Part shown: positions 1 through 7,300 of the stretch, in pieces | How the letters are laid out: the number at the start of each line of letters is the position of its first letter | Position numbering within the stretch: the stretch's first letter is position 1 | Assembly: GCA_964547795.1 (NCBI GenBank) | Contig: CAZJPD010000023.1 | Coordinates: 1 to 15,358 of the forward strand | Direction: 5' to 3' | DNA length: 15,358 bases | From: CAZJPD01 sp964547795 | GTDB taxonomy: Bacteria > Pseudomonadota > Alphaproteobacteria > Rickettsiales > Midichloriaceae | Made by a program: the position numbers and the translations under genes | The notes under the pieces: generated by a model | Told to the model about the DNA's origin: nothing | Databases searched by the model: none | What the model saw: the letters and a program-made list of their open reading frames with translations, nothing else

Positions 1-569
1 TCTAAATATCTTGCCAATAAATCAACTTCAACATTTACCAATGAACCAACTTGTAGGTTAGATAAATTGGTATGATTTAATGTATGCGGAATAATATTTA
101 TAAAAAATGATTTATCGTCCACAGCATTTATGGTGAGTGACACTCCATTAAGTGCAACAGCTCCCTTATAAGCAATATATTTTTCTACTTTTTTTGGTAG
201 TTCAAATTGCATCACTTTAGAATCCCCACTTTTTTCAATTGCTAATACTTGAGTGCAACAATCAACATGACCTTGGACAAAGTGCCCATTTAGCAAATCT
301 CCTACCTTTAATACTTTCTCCAAATTCACTTTATATCCTTTTTGCCAATGAACTAAATTTGTTATGTTTCTAGTCTCAAGAGAAGTTTGAACTACAAAAC
401 TACTTTTCAATACTTCAATTACTGTTAAACAAATACCATCGCACGCAATCGAATCACCTATTGATATCTTTCCTGTATTTAAAGAAGTTTCTACCTGTAT
501 TTTCCAATCTTCGCTCTTTTTGCAGATATATAAAACAGTCCCTACATCAATCACAATGCCACTGAACAT
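1..569 (-). CDS. ribE: riboflavin synthase alpha chain (3' end outside window)
   Basis: This gene makes riboflavin by dismutation of two 6,7-dimethyl-8-ribityllumazine molecules, the last step of riboflavin synthesis, in the cytoplasm. Reading the complement from the ATG at 569 gives an open frame of 189 codons to the window edge. It begins MFSGIV, very close to the family's usual MFTGI start. It shows the two repeated lumazine-binding halves: DGICLTV near residues 44-50 and NGVSLT near 141-146, plus GHFVQGHVD at 95-103 and IIPHTLNHTNL at 159-169. Riboflavin synthases are usually about 195-215 residues, so only the last few residues are missing. AAGG lies just upstream of the ATG as a ribosome binding site. 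It is transcribed divergently from the transaldolase across an 82-base gap. No frameshift is seen. Identification is secure. Confidence 0.93.
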   Translation of the reverse strand, partial: MFSGIVIDVGTVLYICKKSEDWKIQVETSLNTGKISIGDSIACDGICLTVIEVLKSSFVVQTSLETRNITNLVHWQKGYKVNLEKVLKVGDLLNGHFVQGHVDCCTQVLAIEKSGDSKVMQFELPKKVEKYIAYKGAVALNGVSLTINAVDDKSFFINIIPHTLNHTNLSNLQVGSLVNVEVDLLARYL

Positions 570-651
570 CTGCCTTATTTTTCTTGCACTAAACTAAAAA
601 AGAGCTATCCTAAATAAAAAGAATAGTCAAACTAATAGTAGCTAAATTGGT

Positions 652-1299
652 ATGAAGATATATCTTGATAGTTGTGACGTCGAGGCAATTAGAAAGTATA
701 AGGAGTTGGGTATAGTGGATGGGGTAACCACTAACCCCTCAATTATTGCAAAGTCAGGCAGAGATTTTAAAACAGTTATAACTGAAATATGCGAAATTAT
801 AGACACTTCTGTAAGTGTTGAGATCATGGCTACTGAATACAAAACAATGCTGGTTGAAGCAGGAAATCTTGTCGACATTGCTCCGCAAATTACAATAAAA
901 TTACCAATTACAGAAGATGGTCTTAGGGCTTGTAAAATCTTGGCTGAGAAATCAGTTGCGGTGAATATGACTTTGTGTTTTTCTCCTACACAAGCTTTGT
1001 TAGCAGCAAAAGCTGGTGCTACTTATGTTTCCCCTTTTATAGGTAGGCTAGATGACATGGGGAGAGATGGACTTGGTTTAATAGCAGATATTTGTGCTAT
1101 ATATGGGAATTACCCAGATATATCAACACAGATTTTGGCAGCATCCATAAGAAATACTATACATATTATAGAGGTAGCAAAGTTGGGGGTAGATGTGGTA
1201 ACTTTGCCACCAAAACTTATTTCTACTATGATAAATAACCCTCTGACAGAAAAGGGGTTGAGTATTTTTCTTAATGATTGGAATAATGCAGGGATATAG
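652..1299 (+). CDS. tal: transaldolase, short FSA/TalC-type
   Basis: A 215-residue transaldolase of the short, decameric-type subfamily that also contains fructose-6-phosphate aldolase. It transfers a dihydroxyacetone unit in the non-oxidative pentose phosphate pathway. The start MKIYLDSCD and the block DGVTTNPSII (23-32) are typical. The Schiff-base lysine is K83 in TIKLP, and NMTLCFSPTQALLAAKAGATYVSPF-type sequence follows from about residue 105, shared by transaldolases and aldolases. Length matches the family (about 215-220). The ATG at 652 is the only sensible start; the ribosome binding site is weak. The next gene, flgB, may start inside its last codons. Whether it acts as transaldolase or F6P aldolase cannot be settled by eye; transaldolase is likelier for a rickettsial genome. 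Confidence 0.9.
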   Translation: MKIYLDSCDVEAIRKYKELGIVDGVTTNPSIIAKSGRDFKTVITEICEIIDTSVSVEIMATEYKTMLVEAGNLVDIAPQITIKLPITEDGLRACKILAEKSVAVNMTLCFSPTQALLAAKAGATYVSPFIGRLDDMGRDGLGLIADICAIYGNYPDISTQILAASIRNTIHIIEVAKLGVDVVTLPPKLISTMINNPLTEKGLSIFLNDWNNAGI

Positions 1300-1733
1300 A
1301 ATTGTGTTGACAAGAATGTTGTTTTTTGTGGTGTTTTGTATGCCAATCCAAGAGTTTGGACAAGATACTATGTTCGATATCTACAAGCAACGACTCGAAT
1401 TTTTGACTAGAAATGATGCTGTTATCGCACAAAATATTGCAAATGCAGATACTCCGAAATATAAACCTAAAGAACTCAAAGAAAAAAAGCAAATAGAAAT
1501 AGCATAAATTTATATACAACGAATCCTATGCATATACATGCTGATGAAAAGGTAGTAAATATACATTGGCACAAGCCGAAATTCTTGAAATTAAACCTGA
1601 TGGAAATGCGGTTACAATAGAAAATGAATTGTTGAAGAAAAGCCGTAATTCGATGCACTTACATCAAGTAGCTAACTTATACAATAAGTCCAGAAGTATG
1701 ATGAAACATGCAATTACAGGACATATAAAATGA
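1274..1733 (+). pseudogene. flgB: flagellar proximal rod protein FlgB, broken by two frameshifts
   Basis: FlgB forms part of the proximal rod of the flagellar basal body. The first open segment (to the stop at 1505-1507) holds the family's N-terminal core from the ATG at 1370: MFDIYKQRLEFL, then IAQNIANADTPKYK. The frame then fails. After one missing base in the A run at 1482-1488 the next frame reads TTNPMHIHADEK. After another missing base in the A run at 1547-1550 the third frame reads AEILEIKPDGNAVTIENEL and then the FlgB-like tail HLHQVANLYNKSRSMM, ending at TGA 1731-1733. Adding one A at each place restores a full FlgB. The final TGA overlaps the flgC ATG in ATGA, so the junction is still intact. 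In-frame ATGs at 1274, 1286 and 1316 would add a hydrophobic leader (RMLFFVVFCMP); the true start is uncertain. Decay, sequencing error and slippage all remain possible. Confidence 0.8.
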
Positions 1734-2224
1734 TTAGATATAGCTTATTATTTGTTATTACTGTAAGTAATATTATTTTTTGTTTTAACCCTCATGCTAG
1801 GGAAAAAAGTGCAGATGACCCACTGGATGCAGCGATAAAAATATCTGTAGCAGGTATGCAAGCACAAAATCATCGACTTAAGGTAATTGCACAGAATATG
1901 GCTAATGCAAATGTTACAGGAAAAAACCCTAATGAAGACCCCTATAGGCGACAAATTATTTTTTTCAAAAATGAGTTTGATACTAAGCTGAATACGAAAA
2001 TTTTAAAAGTTGATTCAATCCAAGAAGATAAATCTGCATTCACTCTTAAATACGAGCCTAACCATCCTTCTGCTGATAAAAATGGCATGGTAAAATATCC
2101 GAATGTGAATCTTATCATAGAGACAGTAGACTCAAAGGAAGCAAAGCGAACTTTTGATGCTAATGTCAATGCGTTAGAAATAGCGAAAACAAATCAGAAT
2201 AAAATTCTTGAGTTAATGAGGTAA
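1730..2224 (+). CDS. flgC: flagellar proximal rod protein FlgC with N-terminal hydrophobic extension
   Basis: FlgC is a proximal rod component of the flagellar basal body. From about residue 31 the sequence is FlgC-like: LDAAIKISVAGMQAQNHRLK, then VIAQNMANANVTG and PYRRQIIFFKNEF. The C-terminus ends with the rod-protein pattern FDANVNALEIAKTNQNKILE. Length is 164 residues; typical FlgC is about 135-140. The excess is at the front: MIR, then a hydrophobic stretch of about 17 residues (LLFVITVSNIIFCF), then NPHAREK. This looks like a Sec signal peptide or a membrane anchor. No ATG lies between the extension and the core, and AGGA at 1718-1721 fits the ATG at 1730, so the long start is supported. 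It overlaps the flgB stop by four bases and is followed three bases later by fliE, so the three form one operon. Confidence 0.9.
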   Translation: MIRYSLLFVITVSNIIFCFNPHAREKSADDPLDAAIKISVAGMQAQNHRLKVIAQNMANANVTGKNPNEDPYRRQIIFFKNEFDTKLNTKILKVDSIQEDKSAFTLKYEPNHPSADKNGMVKYPNVNLIIETVDSKEAKRTFDANVNALEIAKTNQNKILELMR

Positions 2225-2227
2225 AAT

Positions 2228-2635
2228 ATGACATCCACTACACCTATTTCTTCAAGTTTCAACCAAGCTATTGATGCGTATAAAAAAGCGAATAAACAAG
2301 CTATAGGTCATGGGCGGCAACCCTCTGCTGAGGATCAATTAATCAAACAAACTGATGGCTTGGGTGTTTTGCATGCTGAAGATAAAATTGATGTTATAGC
2401 ACAGGGTAGTACAAAATCAGCACCATTTTCTAGCATTATTCAAGAAGTCATAGAAGAGAAATGTCAAAAAATAAAAAAATCAGAAAAAGTTGCTATGGAG
2501 GCAATAAAAGGTAAAACCAATATGGTTGAAGTTATGGCAGCTATTAATGAATCTGAAATTGCTCTACAAGAAATGATAACAGTGAGAGATAAAATAATTT
2601 CTGCATACCTGGATATTTTAAAAATGCCTCTATAA
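2228..2635 (+). CDS. fliE: flagellar hook-basal body protein FliE
   Basis: FliE joins the MS ring to the proximal rod and is the first rod component exported. The C-terminal third is diagnostic: NMVEVMAAINESEIALQEM followed by VRDKIISAYLDILKMPL. The conserved SFSSIIQEV-like segment is present at about 88-96 (PFSSIIQEV). At 135 residues it is longer than usual (about 100-110), the excess being a polar, probably disordered N-terminal half. The ATG at 2228 is preceded by AGG inside the end of flgC, spaced about 7-8 bases. It is the last gene of flgB-flgC-fliE; a perfect 8-bp inverted repeat lies directly after its stop. Unlike FlgB and FlgC here it has no hydrophobic leader. Confidence 0.92.
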   Translation: MTSTTPISSSFNQAIDAYKKANKQAIGHGRQPSAEDQLIKQTDGLGVLHAEDKIDVIAQGSTKSAPFSSIIQEVIEEKCQKIKKSEKVAMEAIKGKTNMVEVMAAINESEIALQEMITVRDKIISAYLDILKMPL

Positions 2636-2637
2636 AC

Positions 2638-2662
2638 AACTTTGTTCCATAAATACAAAGTT
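2638..2662 (+). repeat. 8-bp inverted repeat just after fliE
   Basis: AACTTTGT at 2638-2645 pairs perfectly with ACAAAGTT at 2655-2662 around a 9-base loop, beginning three bases after the fliE stop. It could end or protect the flagellar transcript, but it is AT-rich and has no T run after it, so a standard intrinsic terminator is not supported. Confidence 0.4.
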
Positions 2663-2843
2663 CAGTTATGGCTCAATATGCCAACATTACCGAATTAATT
2701 CCATATAAACCTAAATTTTGTGCAGTTAAAGGACTAAAGGTTTTGCATCGTTGTTCAGATGATTTAAAAGGGTAGTGTGTCCAAATTTCCAATTATCTTG
2801 AGCATCATGGGCTATCATAAGTGTGGTTCTATTTTTGAATTAG

Positions 2844-2852
2844 TGCTATACT
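2844..2852 (+). promoter_or_regulatory. extended -10 promoter for the dioxygenase-like gene
   Basis: TGCTATACT matches the extended -10 form (TG, one base, then TATACT at 2847-2852). It sits about 32 bases before the ATG at 2884. No good -35 is seen at the usual distance, which extended -10 promoters can tolerate. The preceding stretch 2636-2843 has no recognisable gene. Confidence 0.4.
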
Positions 2853-2883
2853 AAAAGAATTAATAGATAAAGATATCAATTAC

Positions 2884-3519
2884 ATGATTAATGGTAAATG
2901 GGGATTTTGCCTGACTTTTTTAATCTGCCTTGCTCTTAGTCATAACTGTATTGCACAAAAAATAGGGGAATGTGCTGTCACTCCTGAAATATGGAGCATA
3001 GGGATTTTGCCTGAGGCGAAAATTCAAATAATTTAACCACAAGTTATACTTCATTTGAAACTGCCAAAGGTAAAAATAATGATTACAGGAAAAATATTAG
3101 ATGGTAATTGCGTACCAATAAGTGGGGCTAAAGTAAGTATATGGCAAGCCAACACCAGGGGGGTATTTCAATTTAATGCCAAGAATAAACAATACTTCGA
3201 CAAGTATTTTAGAAGTTCAGGAAATATGATTACTGATAATGTTGGGAATTTCCAGTTTATCACTGTTTATCCAGGAAAGATCAATAATTTCACTCCTAGC
3301 ATTATATTTAAAGTAGAGCATTCAAGTTTTATGCCAATGGAAACAAAAATGTTTTTCCCAGAATATAAGAATTACCATACTATCAAGAGCATGAATGCCT
3401 CTATTATAAAAGAACAAATTCCATTGCTAGTTGCAAAAAAAGTTAGTAGGGGTAATAGCATGCCGATATACTCATTTGTGATAACACTGAAACAAACAAA
3501 CTCTTATAGAGAGTATTAA
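2884..3519 (+). pseudogene. secreted intradiol-dioxygenase-fold protein, reading frame interrupted
   Basis: The ATG at 2884 opens a signal peptide (basic start, then FCLTFLICLALS, probable cleavage after CIA near residue 24) and a conserved-looking CAVTPEIWSIG segment. That frame meets TAA at 3034-3036. A second frame reads NSNNLTTSYTSFETAKGK (3021-3074). The original frame then resumes with IMITGKILDGNCVPISGAKV and SIWQAN, the N-terminal part of the protocatechuate 3,4-dioxygenase beta-like fold, then TDNVGNFQFITVYPG. One missing A in the run at 3019-3022 and one extra A in the run at 3072-3076 explain the break exactly. The portion from the TTG at 3055 is open for 154 residues. Where active relatives have a Tyr and HxH iron site (roughly GxYxGRTPHIHFKV), this protein reads GKINNFTPSIIFKV, so three iron ligands appear lost. 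Similar secreted proteins occur in Rickettsia; their function is unknown to me. Confidence 0.65.
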
Positions 3520-3528
3520 AAAGTAATT

Positions 3529-4293
3529 TTGGCTATGACTATGAACAAGCTTTTAAAAAGCACAAACAAAAGGATTTTAGTAGCTAATTGGAAAACTTAT
3601 ATTCAAAACTTAGCAACTGTAAAAAATACAATAGATGGAATAAATAAATTTCTTGATACGGTGGCAGGACTCATTATCTGCCCTCCTTCCATTTATATAC
3701 AAACACTAGTGGAAAAAATAAAAAATCCTAATATTGCCATAGGTTCGCAAGATATTTCTGTTACAGAATCTAATGCAAATACAGGAGAAATTTTAGCCTC
3801 GATGCAAAAAGATATGGGTTGCAGTTACTCAATTATTGGTCACTCAGAAATACGAGGATGCTACAAAGAAAACGACAATATCGTTGCAACTAAATCTAAG
3901 ATTGCCCTAAAATATGGTATCACTCCTATCATATGTATTGGAGAAACCATAGAAATTAGAAATAATGGGAATTATCTTCAATTTTTAATTAATCAATTAA
4001 TTGAATCACTTCCCCCAATTGAAAACATTTCAGGTAATACAATTATAGTTGCATATGAACCTGTTTGGGCAATTGGCATAGGCAGAATTCCTAGTACTGA
4101 CCAAATTACAGAAGTCATTACAAACTTAAAACTAATACCTGGACTTAAAAAGTGTCAATTTCTCTATGGTGGTTCGGTTAATGAAAACAATATCAAAGAA
4201 ATTAGCTCGATCAAAATATTGGACGGGGTATTAGTAGGTGGTGCCAGTACAGATATTAACAAATTATCTGCAATCTATCAGGTATTAGGTTAA
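3529..4293 (+). CDS. tpiA: triosephosphate isomerase
   Basis: Interconverts dihydroxyacetone phosphate and glyceraldehyde 3-phosphate in the cytoplasm. The catalytic set is complete: NWK at 20-22 (Lys22), His105 in IIGHSEIR, Glu177 in AYEPVWAIG. The phosphate-binding end of the barrel is present as YGGSVNENN at 213-221 and GVLVGGAS at 233-240. At 254 residues it matches the usual 250. The frame opens at a TTG (3529), but ATG at 3535 or 3541 is as likely, since no clear ribosome binding site decides. It begins ten bases after the dioxygenase-like gene and may be co-transcribed with it. In a rickettsial genome without full glycolysis its role would be in glycerol-phosphate and lipid precursor interconversion; this is inference. 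Confidence 0.95.
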   Translation: MAMTMNKLLKSTNKRILVANWKTYIQNLATVKNTIDGINKFLDTVAGLIICPPSIYIQTLVEKIKNPNIAIGSQDISVTESNANTGEILASMQKDMGCSYSIIGHSEIRGCYKENDNIVATKSKIALKYGITPIICIGETIEIRNNGNYLQFLINQLIESLPPIENISGNTIIVAYEPVWAIGIGRIPSTDQITEVITNLKLIPGLKKCQFLYGGSVNENNIKEISSIKILDGVLVGGASTDINKLSAIYQVLG

Positions 4294-4333
4294 TACCAAA
4301 TATCAAAAATAAGTTGACAAATAAGTTTAAACT

Positions 4334-4362
4334 TTGACTTTTAACTTTAACATAAATATTAG
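4334..4362 (+). promoter_or_regulatory. possible promoter for dacA-rsmE-gshA-pgeF
   Basis: TTGACT at 4334-4339 and TATTAG at 4357-4362 are 17 bases apart, upstream of dacA. A further TTGACA lies at 4314-4319 but has no good -10 at 16-18 bases. The 113-base AT-rich gap between tpiA and dacA is the only sizeable gap before the four-gene run, so a promoter here is expected; the exact boxes are tentative. Confidence 0.35.
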
Positions 4363-4406
4363 CTAGTTATTTTATATAGTTTTATAAGTAAATAAGATAT
4401 TTAGAG

Positions 4407-5399
4407 ATGCTGTTATATTTAAGGAAGTCTATAGTAGGGATTTTAGCGATTGTTTTTCTGTTTAGATTCACCAGTTCGTTAAGTTGTGCTTCTACTAAGC
4501 CTATAAATATCACCCCCTCTATACAGAAATCATCTAACTATGCCAGTATAGTAGTAAATATCAATACGGGGAAGGTGCTTTTTTCAAGAAATGCGTACCA
4601 GCAAAGATATCCGGCATCACTTACAAAGATGATGACGCTGTATCTAACTTTTGATGCTCTTAAACGAAAAAAGTTATATCCGTTACAAAAACTCACTGTA
4701 TCAAAGAAGGCATCACACCAACCCAAGAGTAATATAGATTTAAAAAAAGGACAAAAAATCACTGTACGTAAGGCTATTCACGCAGTCATTGTGAAATCTG
4801 CAAATGATGCAACTATTACACTTAGCGAAGCCATTGCTGGTGATGAAAGTAAATTTGTTATACTTATGAATAAGGGGGCTAGAAAATTAGGGATGAAGAA
4901 TACAAGGTTTCGAAATCCCCATGGATTATACGATGCAGAACAATACACAACTGCTGCTGATATGGCAAAGTTGGCAAGTGCTTTAAGAAAAGATTTTCTA
5001 CGTTATTACCATTTGTTTTCAATGCAATCATTTGTGTACAGAGGCAGAGAAATAAAGGGGCATAATAGAGTATTGAATAGGTATGAATGGGCAGATGGGT
5101 TAAAAACAGGGTATATTGATGCCTCAGGATTTAATTTAGCCACTTCCACTAAAAACCCCAGAGGCAACCTAATTGCCGTTGTGATGGGTGGGCAGACTGC
5201 AAGAATTAGAGATGACCATATGATAAAGTTATTGGACAATGCGTATGCAAAGTTAGGTAGTCGTAGAAAAACTATCAAAACGCCGGTTTTGATTAAGAAT
5301 CATACTCCAACTGAATTAGGGGTTTTTCAATATGCTAAAGATACATCTCAAAAAAATCACAAGGATAAATTTTGTTGGGATGTTTTAGATCTTCATTGA
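4407..5399 (+). CDS. dacA: D-alanyl-D-alanine carboxypeptidase (low-mass penicillin-binding protein)
   Basis: A periplasmic DD-carboxypeptidase that trims the terminal D-Ala from peptidoglycan pentapeptides. The N-terminus is a signal peptide (basic start, hydrophobic IVGILAIVFLF, probable cleavage near 28-30). All three serine-peptidase motifs are present: SLTK at 71-74 with nucleophile Ser71, SAN at 131-133, KTG at 233-235. The surrounding NPHGL (170-174) and YTTAADMAKLA (180-190) are typical of the S11 family. At 330 residues it lacks room for the C-terminal domain and amphipathic anchor of E. coli PBP5 (about 400), as in other short DacF-like forms. It leads a run with rsmE (seven bases downstream), gshA and pgeF; PgeF is also linked to peptidoglycan fidelity. 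Confidence 0.93.
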   Translation: MLLYLRKSIVGILAIVFLFRFTSSLSCASTKPINITPSIQKSSNYASIVVNINTGKVLFSRNAYQQRYPASLTKMMTLYLTFDALKRKKLYPLQKLTVSKKASHQPKSNIDLKKGQKITVRKAIHAVIVKSANDATITLSEAIAGDESKFVILMNKGARKLGMKNTRFRNPHGLYDAEQYTTAADMAKLASALRKDFLRYYHLFSMQSFVYRGREIKGHNRVLNRYEWADGLKTGYIDASGFNLATSTKNPRGNLIAVVMGGQTARIRDDHMIKLLDNAYAKLGSRRKTIKTPVLIKNHTPTELGVFQYAKDTSQKNHKDKFCWDVLDLH

Positions 5400-5406
5400 C
5401 ACTATC

Positions 5407-6135
5407 ATGACGAGTAACTTGAGATTATTTCTTCCTGTACAAATAGTGAGTATGTCGAAAATTCAGCTAAAAAAGGCAGATATTCACTATTTGCTGAATG
5501 TAATGAAAGTCAAAAACCAAGAGGAAATCAATATATTTAATGAACGTGATGGAGAATGGATAAGCCAAGTTCATATATCATCTCGGCATGATGTATTTTT
5601 ATTGCCTATAAAGAATATAAAAAAGCATGCAACCACTTCTAAGGTTATCTTGGCATTTGCGTTATTAAAGCGACAGAACAATAGTCTAGTAGTACAAAAA
5701 GCTACAGAATTAAATGTCCGTGAAATATACCCCATACTTACTAAAAGAACTATTGTAAAAACTGCGAATATTGAAAAGCTTAATCTTGTTGCAAAGGAAG
5801 CAACTGAGCAATGTGGAAGGCTTGATATTCCCAAAATTCACCCTATATTAAAAATAAGTGAGGTTGTTAAGAAGAGCAAGCACAGCAATATAATATTCTG
5901 TAATAGCCAGCAGGAATCAGAACATATCTTAGAACTGCAAACAAAGCTAGATTGTGAAAAAGATTCTATCGTCTTAATCGGACCAGAAGGAGGATTTTCT
6001 CATACCGAACTTACACACTTGAGTTCTGTTGAAAATGTTTTTAATGTAAACTTAGGCGAATTAACTTTAAGAGCAGAGACGGCTGTTATAGCTTCTTTAT
6101 TTAGTATTCAAACGATATATGATTTAAACAGATAA
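5407..6135 (+). CDS. rsmE: 16S rRNA m3U1498 methyltransferase RsmE
   Basis: Methylates N3 of U1498 in 16S rRNA using S-adenosylmethionine; a SPOUT-fold enzyme. Hallmarks are EATEQCGR at 131-138, the cofactor-binding loop IGPEGGFSHTEL at 191-202 and LGELTLRAETA at 216-226, which forms part of the SPOUT knot. The N-terminal PUA-like domain covers about residues 1-75. Length 242 fits the family (about 235-250). The ATG at 5407 follows the dacA stop by seven bases, and its TAA is directly abutted by the gshA ATG with no gap, indicating co-translation in one operon. No ribosome binding site is obvious, consistent with coupling. Confidence 0.93.
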   Translation: MTSNLRLFLPVQIVSMSKIQLKKADIHYLLNVMKVKNQEEINIFNERDGEWISQVHISSRHDVFLLPIKNIKKHATTSKVILAFALLKRQNNSLVVQKATELNVREIYPILTKRTIVKTANIEKLNLVAKEATEQCGRLDIPKIHPILKISEVVKKSKHSNIIFCNSQQESEHILELQTKLDCEKDSIVLIGPEGGFSHTELTHLSSVENVFNVNLGELTLRAETAVIASLFSIQTIYDLNR

Positions 6136-7300
6136 ATGATGACACATACAGATGGTGCAGTAGAGGAGTTTAATCGTTTTATCCATAAGAATAGCGACAA
6201 AATTAATGGTTGGCTGAAAGATAGAGAAACAAAAGATGTACCAATATATTCTTCGGTTGATATCAGGAATGCTAGGTTTAAGATTGCTCCTGTTGATATA
6301 AATTTATTTCCCTCAGGTTTTAACAACCTTTCTCAAGAAGCATTAAAAATTGCTACGGCTTGCTTTTCCCATTTTTTTAAAAAAAACTTTACTAACATAA
6401 CAAAAATAGCAGTTATAGCAGAAAACTTTACTAAAAATATCAAGTATTGGGAACACATAAAAGCCATTTTAAAGGTTTTATTGAATACTAAGCTGGAAGT
6501 CAGGTTAATAGCCTTGCATAATGAATTATCAGAAGCAATAAAAGAAGTTGAAGTTTTAAAGCTGAAAAACAGGGGAATATTTTGATAATAGATGGAAACT
6601 GGTCTTCTGACTTAATCCTACTAAATAACGATCTTACCGAAGAAATACCAAACGAATTAACTAGCATCACAACTCCTATATTACCAAGCTTGGAATATGG
6701 TTGGCATAGTAGGAAAAAATGTCTTCATTATAAAGCGTATAATAATCTTGCAAAACAATTCTGTGATGTATTCGCTATAGACCCCTGGCTTGTTTCCACC
6801 TATTTTACAAAATGCCAAAATATAAATTTTAGAAAAAAAGAAGGGTTGGAGTGTATTGCAGATAATGTTGAATCACTTATTATGAAAATTCAGCAGAAAT
6901 ACGATGAATATAAAATACAAGAAACACCGACTGTGTTTATAAAAGCTAATAACGGGACTTTTGGACGTGGTATAATATCCGTTAAAAGTGGAAAAGAGGT
7001 TATGAAGTTGAATAAGAAATTGCGACATAGCCTTAATACGATAAAAGGTAGTGTTGTAAATTCAGAAGTTGCTATTCAGGAAGGAGTTAAAACGATAGAA
7101 AAAATTCAAAATTATCCTGCTGAAAATATCATTTATCTCATAGTCAATGAAGTGATAGGCAACTTTGCTAGGTATAATATTAATAAGGATATTAACCACA
7201 ATTTAAACTCCAGGGGTATGTTTTTTCTCAGACTTCTCCACCTACGTTAAGCGAAATTTTAGTTAGTAAAATTGCAACCATCGCTGTTACCTATGAGTAA
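6136..7300 (+). pseudogene. gshA: glutamate-cysteine ligase (T. ferrooxidans-type GshA), two frameshifts
   Basis: GshA joins glutamate and cysteine, the first step of glutathione synthesis. Segment one (6136-6585) has SSVDIRNARFKIAPVDINLF and FPSGFNN, hallmarks of the proteobacterial family of about 430-450 residues. It stops at TGA 6583-6585. Segment two (from 6582, -1 frame) continues with LILLNNDLTEEIP, GWHSRKKCLHY and IKANNGTFGRGI, ending early at 7250. In the next -1 frame the tail reads SQTSPPTLSEILVSKIATIA and stops at TAA 7298-7300, matching the family's C-terminus. One missing T in the run at 6580-6583 and one in the run at 7221-7226 restore a single protein of about 388 residues. 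It abuts rsmE with no gap and its restored end overlaps the pgeF ATG. Partner gshB (11046) looks functional, so loss of gshA would be surprising; sequencing error or slippage should be considered. Confidence 0.8.

Noticed and set aside
1307..1340. TTGACA at 1307-1312 as a promoter for flgB
   Set aside because: No acceptable -10 at 16-18 bases; the region is better explained as leader coding or as flgB read from the upstream transcript.
2638..2662. Intrinsic terminator after fliE
   Set aside because: The inverted repeat is real but AT-rich and lacks a T run, so it is listed only as a repeat.
2668..2775. 35-codon open frame starting MAQYANITEL after fliE
   Set aside because: Short, unrecognised, no clear ribosome binding site; it ends at the possible IS terminus. 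Could be a fragment of a lost gene, but there is not enough to call it.
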